Notes under the pieces: model-generated
The model's input: the letters and a program-made list of their open reading frames with translations, nothing else
Database searches by the model: none
What the model was told of the DNA's origin: nothing
Source of the DNA: a virus
Length of the DNA: 32,559 bases
Reading direction: 5' to 3' (one strand)
IMG/VR virus record: IMGVR_UViG_3300043419_000447
Coordinates: 1-32,559 of that record
In this document: positions 13,274 to 20,423 of the stretch, piece after piece
Layout of the letters: the number at the start of each line of letters is the position of its first letter
Position numbering within the stretch: the stretch's first letter is position 1
Program-made: the position numbers and the translations under genes

Positions 13274-13469
13274 GCAAGAGAGAATCACGCGCTTCATCGC
13301 GGAGCTTGCCGACCTGTGCGAGCGCTACGACGTGGAGATCGCCACCGAGTCAATGCGCGACTGGAGCGCAGCGCTCTCCGACGATACCGGTCACCACGCG
13401 ATACTTCCGACCTTCGCGCTGCCATGCGAGATTCGCGGCGCCACGATAATTTCCCCCAGCGAGTGCTGA
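13266..13469 (+). CDS. Hypothetical small protein
   Basis: A 67-residue protein. Its first half is a helix (ITRFIAELADLCERYDVEI) of a kind seen in many small phage proteins, followed by a short mixed region with two cysteines. No family is recognised. The start has a GGAGG site (13256-13260) and overlaps the previous gene by 8 bases. Downstream lies the large hairpin at 13486-13524. Confidence 0.55.
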   Translation: MTKQERITRFIAELADLCERYDVEIATESMRDWSAALSDDTGHHAILPTFALPCEIRGATIISPSEC

Positions 13470-13485
13470 CGGGAGCATAACAAGG

Positions 13486-13524
13486 CCCTGTCGCCCTCAA
13501 ATGATTTGGTGAGCGGCGGCAGGG
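13486..13524 (+). promoter_or_regulatory. Strong RNA hairpin upstream of the DpdA-like gene
   Basis: CCCTGTCGCC (13486-13495) pairs with GGCGGCAGGG (13515-13524) over 10 bp with one G-U pair. CTCA (13496-13499) pairs with TGAG (13510-13513), leaving a bulged C and a 10-base loop. No T-run follows, so it is not a standard terminator. It ends 16 bases before the ATG at 13541, which lacks a clear Shine-Dalgarno site, so a role in translation control or RNA processing is plausible. Confidence 0.55.
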
Positions 13525-13540
13525 TGAATACTTAAGCGAT

Positions 13541-14191
13541 ATGTTCAACATAAACGACATCACGAAAAACGCACCTAAGCCAATGATGGTAATGCCATCA
13601 AACAATACCGGATTCGATGCTGGCTATTTGTTCGGCAAACACCCCGGTAGGTTAGCGCATCTGCATTCATGCGAGCGACTCTGTGAACCACGCCAAGGAA
13701 TACCATGGGCGCTAGATAATGGAGTGTTCGGAGCATTCACCACAGGCAGAGTATGGAGCGAAGAACCTTTCTACGAGTTTCTCGACGAATACGCTGCATG
13801 GAAACCTATGTGGTGCGTTGTACCGGATAGCGTCGGCAATCGCGATGAAACACTGCGGATGTGGGATCATCATGCTCCAGCACTGCAAGCGTTTGGCGTT
13901 CCACTAGCTATGGCGGTTCAAGACGGTATGACTCCAAGCGATGTCCCGAAGGAGGCGAGCATTGTCTTCGTCGGAGGCACGACTAGTTGGAAGTGGCGGA
14001 ATCTCAAGACATGGACAGCAGCATTTCCTCGCGTCCACGTCGGTCGAGTCAACTCTTTGCGCTTGCTGCTCATGGCGGAAAATGCCGGTGCTGAATCCTG
14101 CGATGGCACTGGGTGGTTTCGATCACCTAAGCGCACTGCCGAACTTGCAAGCTATCTTTCACACAACCACAACCATCCAACCCTGCTATGA
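13541..14191 (+). CDS. dpdA: DpdA-like 7-deazaguanine DNA transglycosylase (TGT superfamily)
   Basis: A 216-residue protein resembling phage DpdA proteins, relatives of tRNA-guanine transglycosylase that swap guanine in DNA for a 7-deazaguanine. Visible blocks: WALDNGVFGAF (Asp59), VVPDSVGNRDETL (Asp96), AVQDGM (Asp128), FVGGTTSWKW (145-151), VHVGRVNS (165-172) and ESCDGTGWF (Asp188). The order matches a TIM-barrel TGT core, with aspartates where the nucleophile and base-recognition residues are expected. No preQ0/preQ1 synthesis genes (FolE, QueD, QueE, QueC) are in the window, so the base would come from the host. The family call is by pattern memory. Which base is inserted is unknown. Confidence 0.72.
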   Translation: MFNINDITKNAPKPMMVMPSNNTGFDAGYLFGKHPGRLAHLHSCERLCEPRQGIPWALDNGVFGAFTTGRVWSEEPFYEFLDEYAAWKPMWCVVPDSVGNRDETLRMWDHHAPALQAFGVPLAMAVQDGMTPSDVPKEASIVFVGGTTSWKWRNLKTWTAAFPRVHVGRVNSLRLLLMAENAGAESCDGTGWFRSPKRTAELASYLSHNHNHPTLL

Positions 14192-14430
14192 ACCGATACA
14201 AAATAAAGCACACAGCAAAATGCCCGAATGGAGACTTGGTCGATACCTACGACATCGAACTCAGATCCCCATACTCAATCCAAGTCGAACACATCATCAA
14301 GACGCTAAAAGACGCACCGACTGAAATTTATCAGGAGGATCTAGCGACTTACATTCGCTCAAAAATCGCGGCTGAAGTCATCGTTATTGGATGGCATCAC
14401 GGCGTTCAAATCACAAGCACAAGATTATGA
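14188..14430 (+). CDS. Hypothetical small protein coupled to the DpdA-like gene
   Basis: An 80-residue protein of alpha/beta type: a strand pair at YKIKHTAK and VDTYDIELRS, a helix VEHIIKTLKDAP, a helix EDLATYIRSKI, then a strand EVIVIGWHHGVQIT. Its ATG overlaps the DpdA stop, so they are translated together and it may assist base exchange. I do not recognise the family. The HH pair near residue 70 is worth noting. The next gene overlaps by ATGA. Confidence 0.55.
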   Translation: MNRYKIKHTAKCPNGDLVDTYDIELRSPYSIQVEHIIKTLKDAPTEIYQEDLATYIRSKIAAEVIVIGWHHGVQITSTRL

Positions 14431-14696
14431 AAGACATCACATCCAACAAACACGGCGGCAACGCGGAATCAGTCGCGGCATACGAGACAATCCTAGAGAC
14501 CCTCGCAAATCGCCAGAATGACGTGCTCAGCGCGTTTTTTCGCCATCCAAGTGGGATGACAAGCAAAGAGGTCGCGGAGCGGCTAGAATCGCCTCTCAAC
14601 GCGATTTCTGGGCGCATCTCAGAACTCAAGGCGATGGGCAAGATCCAGCAGATCGGAAGACGCGATGGGTGCGGGGTTTATGTGGCGAACTTATGA
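14427..14696 (+). CDS. Winged-helix DNA-binding protein (MarR-like core)
   Basis: An 89-residue protein from the ATG at 14427 (ATGA overlap). Residues 40-85 give a clear winged helix: SGMTSKEVAERLESPLNAIS, GRISELKAMGKIQQIG, then a wing RRDGCGVYVANL. The sequence is like phage regulators that control nearby operons. It lies 20 bp upstream of a promoter with a palindromic operator (14709-14738), which it could bind. That pairing is inferred. Confidence 0.66.
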   Translation: MKDITSNKHGGNAESVAAYETILETLANRQNDVLSAFFRHPSGMTSKEVAERLESPLNAISGRISELKAMGKIQQIGRRDGCGVYVANL

Positions 14697-14708
14697 CGCG
14701 ATTTAGTG

Positions 14709-14738
14709 TTGACGCACTCGAATTCGAGCCTGTAAAAT
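14709..14738 (+). promoter_or_regulatory. Promoter with a perfect 12-bp palindromic operator in the spacer
   Basis: TTGACG (14709-14714), an 18-bp spacer and TAAAAT (14733-14738) form a good sigma70-like promoter. The spacer holds the perfect palindrome CTCGAATTCGAG (14717-14728), well placed for a dimeric repressor to block RNA polymerase. The expected start site is near 14745, so the ATG at 14742 is probably not used and the ATG at 14760 is preferred. Confidence 0.62.
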
Positions 14739-14759
14739 TAAATGCACACAAGAAATAAC

Positions 14760-14963
14760 ATGAATATTAAAATTGAAATTGAAGTCGGCGCTCAAAAAGT
14801 AACATTTGAAGGCGGAATTGAAGCGGACACCCAAACCGAAGAACGTAACTACGCTGTAAAGAGGATGATCCACCTTTGCAATTCTGTATTGTGGGATGAT
14901 TTCGAGCAAAATGACTCAGACTCTGTATTGCAGGAATTATTGGCTGAATGCCTAGGTGACTGA
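14760..14963 (+). CDS. Hypothetical acidic protein
   Basis: A 67-residue, strongly acidic protein. A strand-rich start (MNIKIEIEVGAQKVTFEGG) is followed by a helical acidic half ending LQELLAECLGD. No family is recognised. I chose the ATG at 14760 because the inferred start site of the upstream promoter lies next to the alternative ATG at 14742. A low-mass acidic phage protein under its own regulated promoter could be an inhibitor, but the sequence does not show a target. Confidence 0.55.
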   Translation: MNIKIEIEVGAQKVTFEGGIEADTQTEERNYAVKRMIHLCNSVLWDDFEQNDSDSVLQELLAECLGD

Positions 14964-14968
14964 TAAAG

Positions 14969-15017
14969 GATGTTTTTGTTGGGCGAACTTTTTCCTTGCC
15001 AACTTCCGAAAAACATC
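14969..15017. promoter_or_regulatory. Inverted repeat GATGTTTTT/AAAAACATC before the HTH gene
   Basis: A perfect 9-bp inverted repeat (14969-14977 and 15009-15017) is extended by GTTGG (14978-14982) with CCAAC (14999-15003), leaving a 5-base bulge and a 16-base loop. A possible weak promoter, TTGCCA (14996-15001) with CATAAT (15017-15022) at a short 15-bp spacing, overlaps the right arm. It may be an operator for the HTH gene at 15032 or a two-way terminator. Neither is proven. Confidence 0.42.
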
Positions 15018-15031
15018 ATAATCGTTCGCAT

Positions 15032-15397
15032 ATGAATATCGGCGACAAACAAGCGTTCGAAGCATGGCAAGCAAGCCAAGCAAGCGACATCGCGGATTCA
15101 CCTTCGCATGTTTACCGAGAATGCGCACTCGCCATGATGCGCGTCATGCATCTCGCAGTTGCATACGCGATTGAATCCCCAGAGAAAGCATGGGGCGTGA
15201 TGTTCGCTATTGATCATGCTTATTGCGCTGGCAAGTCAATCTCAGAGGTGGCAACACAGCTTGGAGTTCATAGAGCAACAATCTCAAACGCAGCAACGCA
15301 GTTTTGTAAGCAAGCAAAGATTCCGCCAAGTGGTTACATGAAATCAGAAGAGTCGCGGGAAATCGCGCGGGAATTACGAACCAAGAATAAAAAATGA
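15032..15397 (+). CDS. Helix-turn-helix regulator, candidate late-gene switch
   Basis: A 121-residue protein. Residues 66-92 form a good helix-turn-helix (KSISEVATQLGVHRATISNAATQF), like sigma-factor region 4 or transposase-type HTHs. A basic C-terminal tail ends RELRTKNKK. The N-terminal half is helical. Placed at the end of the early region and just before the terminase genes, it is a reasonable candidate to switch on late transcription. The ATG at 15032 follows a gap with an inverted repeat. A longer reading from 14996 would begin inside that repeat and is less likely. Confidence 0.62.
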   Translation: MNIGDKQAFEAWQASQASDIADSPSHVYRECALAMMRVMHLAVAYAIESPEKAWGVMFAIDHAYCAGKSISEVATQLGVHRATISNAATQFCKQAKIPPSGYMKSEESREIARELRTKNKK

Positions 15398-15894
15398 ATA
15401 CCGAATTATCTAACGCAGTAGCAAGTAGGATCAAAGAACTACACAATACTGTCATCGAATCCGTAAAGGGTGCAACTGATTGCGTCAACGCCGCAATGAT
15501 GGCCAGCGTCGAAATTGGCGGTCACATCAGGCAGATCAGCAAGGGCGAGCGTATCGCATGGCTTCGCGACAACTGCCCATCAATCACGCAGAAGCAGATT
15601 GCGGCCTACCTATCAATCGAGGCAACTTATCGAAAGCGACCCAATAACGCGATTGACCACCGATTCTTTGCGCTTCTCGGCATGACAGAGCAAACAACGA
15701 GAGACGACCGCAAATTTATGAAGAGCGCGATTCCTCAGTGGATCGCATGGTCTGGCAAGCTGACTGGACACTTCAGCGAGATGATCAAGCAGACCCCACC
15801 GGATAGTTGGGACGAGATGCAGCGGATCGCGGTGGCAGAGCAACTCAAACCGATTGTCGAGATCTATGAGCGGATCACCAAGGCAGAGGCGTGA
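15394..15894 (+). CDS. DUF3102-like helical protein
   Basis: A 166-residue helical protein. Residues 45-80 include GERIAWLRDNCPSITQKQIAAYLSIEAT, in pieces. This resembles DUF3102-type proteins, where a K-G-x-W/R-x-x-W-L stretch precedes an HTH-like segment with a Y-L motif. Members occur in phages and mobile elements with no settled role. It overlaps the HTH regulator by ATGA, so they are co-expressed and may act together. It is the last gene before the terminator at 15955, and TGAAC-ACT-GTTCA (15892-15904) overlaps its stop codon. Confidence 0.55.
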   Translation: MNTELSNAVASRIKELHNTVIESVKGATDCVNAAMMASVEIGGHIRQISKGERIAWLRDNCPSITQKQIAAYLSIEATYRKRPNNAIDHRFFALLGMTEQTTRDDRKFMKSAIPQWIAWSGKLTGHFSEMIKQTPPDSWDEMQRIAVAEQLKPIVEIYERITKAEA

Positions 15895-15954
15895 ACACTG
15901 TTCAAAAGCTACCCCCGGCAAGAAATCTATTGATTTTCAAGCCTCACGCGGTGG

Positions 15955-15991
15955 CGGACTCATCGCATTCTGTAAAAATGAGCCGTTTTTT
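15955..15991 (+). terminator. Rho-independent terminator between early and virion genes
   Basis: CGG-(A)-CTCAT (15955-15963) pairs with ATGAGCCG (15978-15985) over 8 bp with one bulged A, then TTTTTT (15986-15991). The loop is 14 bases, longer than usual, but stem and T-run are clear. It would separate early transcripts from the terminase genes. A second small inverted repeat, GCAAC-AAA-GTTGC (15992-16004), sits just upstream of the TerS start. Confidence 0.62.
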
Positions 15992-16013
15992 GCAACAAAG
16001 TTGCGTTTGACCT

Positions 16014-16565
16014 ATGCCTAAGCCACAAAAACACCGCCCAGACATCAATACGGCTGCCAGAATGGACGCGGTGGCGCACAAGACTGGTATCAGCGTTTCC
16101 GCTTTACGGCTTTACCAACGAAACGGCGTGGACATCTATGACGACGACGCTTTGCGGGAGCATGTGCGAAAAGTCGGCAATCGGACGCGAACGCTAAACC
16201 TCGAATGGCTGGGAGTTGGGCAAGCGCAAGAGAACGTTGACATTGAGACGCTCAAAAACCAACTGCTGCACACGATCGACCGCAACGAAGCGCAGCGGCT
16301 GAAAACTCAGATCGACGGCTTGCTTTCCGCGCAAAAGCTGGAAGTTCTCAACGCGTCATACATCTCCATGATCGACGTGAAAGAAGCGTTCACGAAGTTG
16401 GGCGCAATCATCCGTGCTGGAATCATGCGGATGCAAGCCGATCTCCCTCCGGCATTGGAGGGTCAATCACCGAGCCGGATGGCAAAGATCATCGGTGAGG
16501 CGGCGGAGACATTGCTTAATGAACTGAGCGAGCGAGAAGCTGAACTGTGGCAGGACGATAATTGA
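16014..16565 (+). CDS. Terminase small subunit
   Basis: A 183-residue protein directly upstream of the large terminase. Residues 12-45 look like a DNA-binding HTH (AARMDAVAHKTGISVSALRLYQRNGVDIY), as in Nu1-type subunits. Residues 80-110 are helical and charged. The C-terminal part has the segment YISMIDVKEAFTKLGAI followed by long helices, as in DUF1441/Nu1-like proteins. It recognises the packaging site and feeds DNA to TerL. A nearby cos or pac site cannot be defined from sequence alone. Confidence 0.75.
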   Translation: MPKPQKHRPDINTAARMDAVAHKTGISVSALRLYQRNGVDIYDDDALREHVRKVGNRTRTLNLEWLGVGQAQENVDIETLKNQLLHTIDRNEAQRLKTQIDGLLSAQKLEVLNASYISMIDVKEAFTKLGAIIRAGIMRMQADLPPALEGQSPSRMAKIIGEAAETLLNELSEREAELWQDDN

Positions 16566-16569
16566 CACC
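16562..16569 (+). promoter_or_regulatory. TTGACACC element, copy 1 (21 nt before the TerL ATG)
   Basis: TTGACACC overlaps the TerS stop codon and starts 21 nt upstream of the ATG at 16583. The same octamer precedes other late start codons (18295, 21297, 22928, 24358, 29831) at 19-21 nt. No -10 box lies 16-18 bp downstream at these copies, so it does not look like an ordinary -35 box. A translation-related or late-regulatory element is possible. Confidence 0.5.
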
Positions 16570-16582
16570 GCGCATTTCTCAG

Positions 16583-18298
16583 ATGAATAAATCTGAGATT
16601 CTTTTCAGCGCCTTCCGCTCCGCGTGCCGTCCACCGGTCAAGATGCCGCCAAGTGAGTGGGCAACTGGCAGGGTGGCACTCTACGAGGGATTATCACCAA
16701 CTTACCAGGCAGACTCAGCGCCATGGCTCCGAGAGCCGCTGGATGCATTCGCTGACATTGACGCGAAAGAGGTTTGCCTACTCGCGCCCGTCGGAACTGG
16801 CAAAACTACGATGATCGAGGCGGCGCTTTCGTTCGTGATTTCCGAAGACCCAGGTGGCACCATGATCGTGGGCCAGACCGATGCCGACATCAAGGACTGG
16901 GCAGAGACGCGGATGCAGCACACGTTGCGGAATACAAAGGAAACCGCGGGACTACTTCCAACTGGCAAGCACCGACACAAGCTACGGAAAGACGCGATCA
17001 TTTTCCCGCACATGAGCATGTTCCTGACTGGCGCGAATATCTCTGGCTTGCAAGCAAAGTCGATGCGACGCGTTCTCTGCGACGAGGTTTGGACATGGGA
17101 CAAGGGCATGATCCGCGAGGCTCAGGGGCGCTTGCATGATCGCTGGAACCGGCAGTTCTACCTTCTAAGCCAAGGCGGCTATGTCGGTGACGACTGGCAC
17201 AAGAAATGGGCGGCGACTTCGCAGCATGAATTCTCATTCTGCTGCCCATCGTGCCAGACATGGCAGGGCTGGCGCTGGGAGAATGTGGTCTATGATGACA
17301 CTATCGCGGATCGTGTGACGATGGCGCAGACGGCACGAATCAAGTGTTCGAATGCCGACTGCGATTACAACATCGAGGACAAGCCGCAGATCCGGCGCGA
17401 ACTAGCGACCGCTGGCAAATACATTCAGCAAACCGAGGGAATGCCGGATTCCAAGGGCTACCACTATTCTGCTCTGGCGAACTGGCGGCTTTCACTGTGG
17501 CGGCTTGTGATTGAACGCTGCGAAGCGATGGACGAGGTGAGTCGCGGCAATCTCGACTTGCTCCGGCAGTTCATCCAGAAACGCTTGGCCGAGTTCTGGA
17601 GCGATGAGCAGGAGGACAACCGCGTAACGCTGTCAGATTTCGGCTACCTGCTTTCTGACTACGACCAAGCGCAGCCGATTGACGACGAGGCGCAGCGATT
17701 CATGACGATCGACCGCCAGGCAGACCATTTCTGGGTCGTGATTCGCGCATGGCGAGCCGACGGATCCTCGCGCTTGCTCTGGTTCGGCAAGGTTGACACA
17801 TGGGAGCGCGTCAAAGTGATCCAAGAGACTTACAAAGTCGAAAACCGCAAAACGCAAATTGACTGTGGATACCAGACCAGCGAAGTTTACTCACGATGCA
17901 ACCAATACGGATGGCTTGCGCTTCGGGGAGACGGTCGCGACAGCTACCCGCATCCAACCAAGCAAGGAAAACCGATTTACAAGGCATTCAGCCGATACCA
18001 AAAAGTTACCAGCGCGAACGGCAAGAAAACGATGGTCTGCTACTGGTCGAACCTTCGGCACAAGGATATTCTCTTTCAGCTGCGAAACCAGAAAGGCGTG
18101 GCGTGGGAAATTCCCGACGATGCCGGGCGTGAATACCTCCGGCAGATTGATGCCGAGGTGAGGCGCGGCGAAGGCAAGACGGCGGTCTGGAAAAAGCGCC
18201 ACAACGACAACCACGCGACCGACTGCGAAGCTATGCAGATCGTTCTGGCTTCGATGTTCGGACTGATTGGGTCGCCAGAGGAGAAGGAGGATATTTGA
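16583..18298 (+). CDS. terL: Terminase large subunit (lambda GpA family)
   Basis: A 571-residue packaging motor and nuclease. The ATPase has Walker A APVGTGKTT (68-76) and Walker B RVLCDEVW (163-170). A zinc ribbon follows (CCPSC ... CSNADC, about 215-260), then the nuclease with aspartates in FMTIDRQ, IDCGYQTSE and HATDCEAMQ. This domain order is that of lambda GpA. I prefer the ATG at 16583. A TTG at 16562 would give a 4-base overlap with TerS and seven extra residues. The ATG matches the 19-21 nt distance from the TTGACACC element seen at other late genes. Confidence 0.92.
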   Translation: MNKSEILFSAFRSACRPPVKMPPSEWATGRVALYEGLSPTYQADSAPWLREPLDAFADIDAKEVCLLAPVGTGKTTMIEAALSFVISEDPGGTMIVGQTDADIKDWAETRMQHTLRNTKETAGLLPTGKHRHKLRKDAIIFPHMSMFLTGANISGLQAKSMRRVLCDEVWTWDKGMIREAQGRLHDRWNRQFYLLSQGGYVGDDWHKKWAATSQHEFSFCCPSCQTWQGWRWENVVYDDTIADRVTMAQTARIKCSNADCDYNIEDKPQIRRELATAGKYIQQTEGMPDSKGYHYSALANWRLSLWRLVIERCEAMDEVSRGNLDLLRQFIQKRLAEFWSDEQEDNRVTLSDFGYLLSDYDQAQPIDDEAQRFMTIDRQADHFWVVIRAWRADGSSRLLWFGKVDTWERVKVIQETYKVENRKTQIDCGYQTSEVYSRCNQYGWLALRGDGRDSYPHPTKQGKPIYKAFSRYQKVTSANGKKTMVCYWSNLRHKDILFQLRNQKGVAWEIPDDAGREYLRQIDAEVRRGEGKTAVWKKRHNDNHATDCEAMQIVLASMFGLIGSPEEKEDI

Positions 18299-18302
18299 CA
18301 CC
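18295..18302 (+). promoter_or_regulatory. TTGACACC element, copy 2
   Basis: This copy overlaps the TerL stop (TGA at 18296-18298) and lies 19 nt before the ATG at 18314. The 15-base gap between the genes is made up almost entirely of this element and its spacer. Confidence 0.5.
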
Positions 18303-18313
18303 GTGACTAGTTC

Positions 18314-18604
18314 ATGGATGTTTCGCCCAAGCAACTGATTCAAGCGTATTACGACGCAGCGCAGGACGATCCGAACATTCTCCGATCTTTGATTGACGCT
18401 CGCGCCGCAGCGCTGACTGGGATGCTGTCAAAAGGCGGCGGAAACACGCTGACCAACTCCCAGAAGAACGGAATCAGCTACACAGTCCTGGTATCACTAC
18501 CTGAGACGACTCGGCTTGTCGTGCTCAATACTGCTATCGCTTGGATCAAACGCGGGATTCGCCCGAACTCACGCACAGTGGGCGATTTGCTGACACGCTC
18601 CTAA
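18314..18604 (+). CDS. gpW-position head protein
   Basis: A 96-residue protein between TerL and portal, where lambda has gpW (a head-completion protein). The first 45 residues are helical (PKQLIQAYYDAAQDD). A central hairpin LTNSQKNGISYTVLVSLPETT and a final helix follow, so the helix-hairpin-helix order recalls gpW, but residue similarity is weak. A role in closing the head is inferred from position. No Shine-Dalgarno site is present. Confidence 0.58.
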   Translation: MDVSPKQLIQAYYDAAQDDPNILRSLIDARAAALTGMLSKGGGNTLTNSQKNGISYTVLVSLPETTRLVVLNTAIAWIKRGIRPNSRTVGDLLTRS

Positions 18605-18610
18605 AACTTT

Positions 18611-20068
18611 ATGATCGTCGACCAATACGGACAGCCATGGAAGGCAGCGCAGAGCGCGGTGAGATATTCACCAGCGCGACCATATCAACCCGTGCAGATG
18701 AAGGACATCGGCGAACTGGTGCCGAGCTATGACCGCAAGGCGCTTGTTTCCTTCTCGCGCCGGCTTTATCTAAATGAAGGCGTGCTGCTCGGCGCAATCC
18801 AACAGAAGGCTATGTATGCCGTCGGGCGCTCATGGCAAGCTCAGAGCAAATCGAAAGATCGCGAGTTCGCGATGCAATCGGAGGAGTTACTCAACGATGA
18901 ATGGTATCGCATCTGTGACGTTCGAGGCGGCCAGAACACGTTTCAGACAAATCTCTACGCCATGTCATGCGCTGTGGACCGCGATGGAGAGGCTTTCATT
19001 CTGCTGACAAAGACGGATAACGACTACCCGAAAATCCAGCAAATTCCCGCGCATCGGATCGCAACGCCAAGGGACATGCAGGATGGCAAGCTGACCACTG
19101 GCCAGTATCGCGGAAGAACACTCACTGATGGCATCATCTACGCCAATGGCGCACCAGCGGCTTACTGCTTCAATGACGAGCAAGGCAATCTGATCCAATA
19201 CATTAGCGCCGAGAACATGGTGCATATCTTCGACCCATCTTGGCAGGAGCAGGGGCGCGGATTACCGGCATTCACTCACGCGATAAATGACCTGCGCGAT
19301 GCCCTGCAATCGCACGAATGGGAGCGATACGCGCAACTCATGCTGTCATCCATCGTGATGACCGAGCACAATGAGACTGGCTTGCCAGACATTGACGACA
19401 ACGCCAACATCATCGGTGGGACAAGTTGCACGAACGAAAGCGGCATCATTTCCGAGACTTATCAAGGCGGCACGGTTCGCTACTTCTCAGCCAAGTCAGG
19501 AGGCAAGCTGGAGGTCGTGAAGAATGATCGACCTGGGGACATGTGGGAGAGTTTCCAAAACCGAATCTACCGTAAGGCACTCGCTGGCATTAACTGGCCC
19601 TATTCGATGGTATGGCACGCAACCGGTCAAGGAACCGCAGAGCGTGCTGATCTAGGACGCGCACAGCGAGCCGTGGAAGATCGTCAGGACTTGCTGGAAT
19701 ACGCGGCGAATCGAATCATCAACTATGCGGTGGCTAAACTCATCAATCTTGGACGCTTGCAAGCTGCAAAGGACTGGTGGAAATGGAAATTCACCTATCC
19801 GAAAAAGCTAACCATCGACGATGGTCGCGTATCGAAAGAACTCATCGAGATGTGGAAAGGCGGATTCCTCAACCCGCAGGACATTCTCGGTTACCTCGGC
19901 AAATCGCCAGACGAGCACCTCGATGAGCGCATTGCTTATCTCACGCAGCAAAAGCTGAAGCAGAAAGCAATCAATGAATCAAACCTAGGCATCGTCATCG
20001 AGGATCGCGAAATGGCAATGCTTACACCGAACGAAACTCCAACACAAACAACTCAAGGCAATGGCTAA
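18611..20068 (+). CDS. Portal protein (lambda gpB family)
   Basis: A 485-residue protein following the terminase. The N-terminal half has the lambda-portal pattern: YDRKALVSFSRRLYLNEG, then QNTFQTNLYAMSCAVDRDGEAF, and IPAHRIATP. The central region has HIFDPSWQEQGRGLPAF, and the stem/wing part WHATGQGTAERADL is followed by long helices. Twelve copies form the ring through which DNA enters and leaves the capsid. The C-terminal 20 residues are a Thr/Gln-rich tail. It overlaps the next gene by 8 bases. The start is the first ATG after the previous stop. Confidence 0.9.
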   Translation: MIVDQYGQPWKAAQSAVRYSPARPYQPVQMKDIGELVPSYDRKALVSFSRRLYLNEGVLLGAIQQKAMYAVGRSWQAQSKSKDREFAMQSEELLNDEWYRICDVRGGQNTFQTNLYAMSCAVDRDGEAFILLTKTDNDYPKIQQIPAHRIATPRDMQDGKLTTGQYRGRTLTDGIIYANGAPAAYCFNDEQGNLIQYISAENMVHIFDPSWQEQGRGLPAFTHAINDLRDALQSHEWERYAQLMLSSIVMTEHNETGLPDIDDNANIIGGTSCTNESGIISETYQGGTVRYFSAKSGGKLEVVKNDRPGDMWESFQNRIYRKALAGINWPYSMVWHATGQGTAERADLGRAQRAVEDRQDLLEYAANRIINYAVAKLINLGRLQAAKDWWKWKFTYPKKLTIDDGRVSKELIEMWKGGFLNPQDILGYLGKSPDEHLDERIAYLTQQKLKQKAINESNLGIVIEDREMAMLTPNETPTQTTQGNG

Positions 20069-20423
20069 CGAAGTATCATTTTCAGTGGCGCTCAAAGCGA
20101 CCAAAGGCAACGCATCAGTCAATCAAAGCGCGAATCTTTTCGCGAACATGGCTGGAACCGACATGCTCCAAGCGACTCAGAACATCGGCACGACTGCCGA
20201 GCTTGTATCGTTTGGCGACATTACCGGCGCTCCTCAGTTCGTGATGATTCGCAACTTGGATACCACCAACTTTGTGGAGCTTGGCGGTGATTCTGGCCTA
20301 ACGGTGTTCAAAACGAAATTGCTTGCAGGTCAGGTCTGCTTGTTCACGCCGTCATCGGCTACGCTTTATGCGAAAGCAGACACGGCGGCAGTCAGCATCA
20401 TGGTCGTAGCAGTGGAGGCATAA
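20061..20423 (+). CDS. Small beta-rich virion protein, possible decoration or head protein
   Basis: A 120-residue, beta-rich protein without charged clusters. The middle reads FVMIRNLDTTNFVELGG and the end ATLYAKADTAAVSIMVVAVEA. I associate this layout with small phage virion proteins that form trimers or cap proteins. It lies between portal and protease, where accessory head proteins are sometimes found. Function is inferred from position and beta content only. ATG and stop abut its neighbours with 8- and 1-base overlaps. Confidence 0.52.
   Translation: MANEVSFSVALKATKGNASVNQSANLFANMAGTDMLQATQNIGTTAELVSFGDITGAPQFVMIRNLDTTNFVELGGDSGLTVFKTKLLAGQVCLFTPSSATLYAKADTAAVSIMVVAVEA

Noticed and set aside
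14742-14759. The ATG at 14742 as gene start
   Set aside because: It lies at or before the expected start of transcription. 14760 is preferred.
15895-15960. A late promoter just upstream of TerS
   Set aside because: TTCAAA with AAATCT or TCTATT can be drawn, but the spacers (16 or 19) and boxes are poor and the terminator lies downstream of it.
16562-16582. The TTG at 16562 as TerL start
   Set aside because: It gives a neat 4-base overlap but uses a rare start codon. The ATG at 16583 fits the spacing of the other late genes.
18295-18302. TTGACACC as an ordinary -35 box for the gene that follows
   Set aside because: With a 17-bp spacer the -10 box would fall after the start codon, and no TATAAT-like sequence lies there at any of the late copies.
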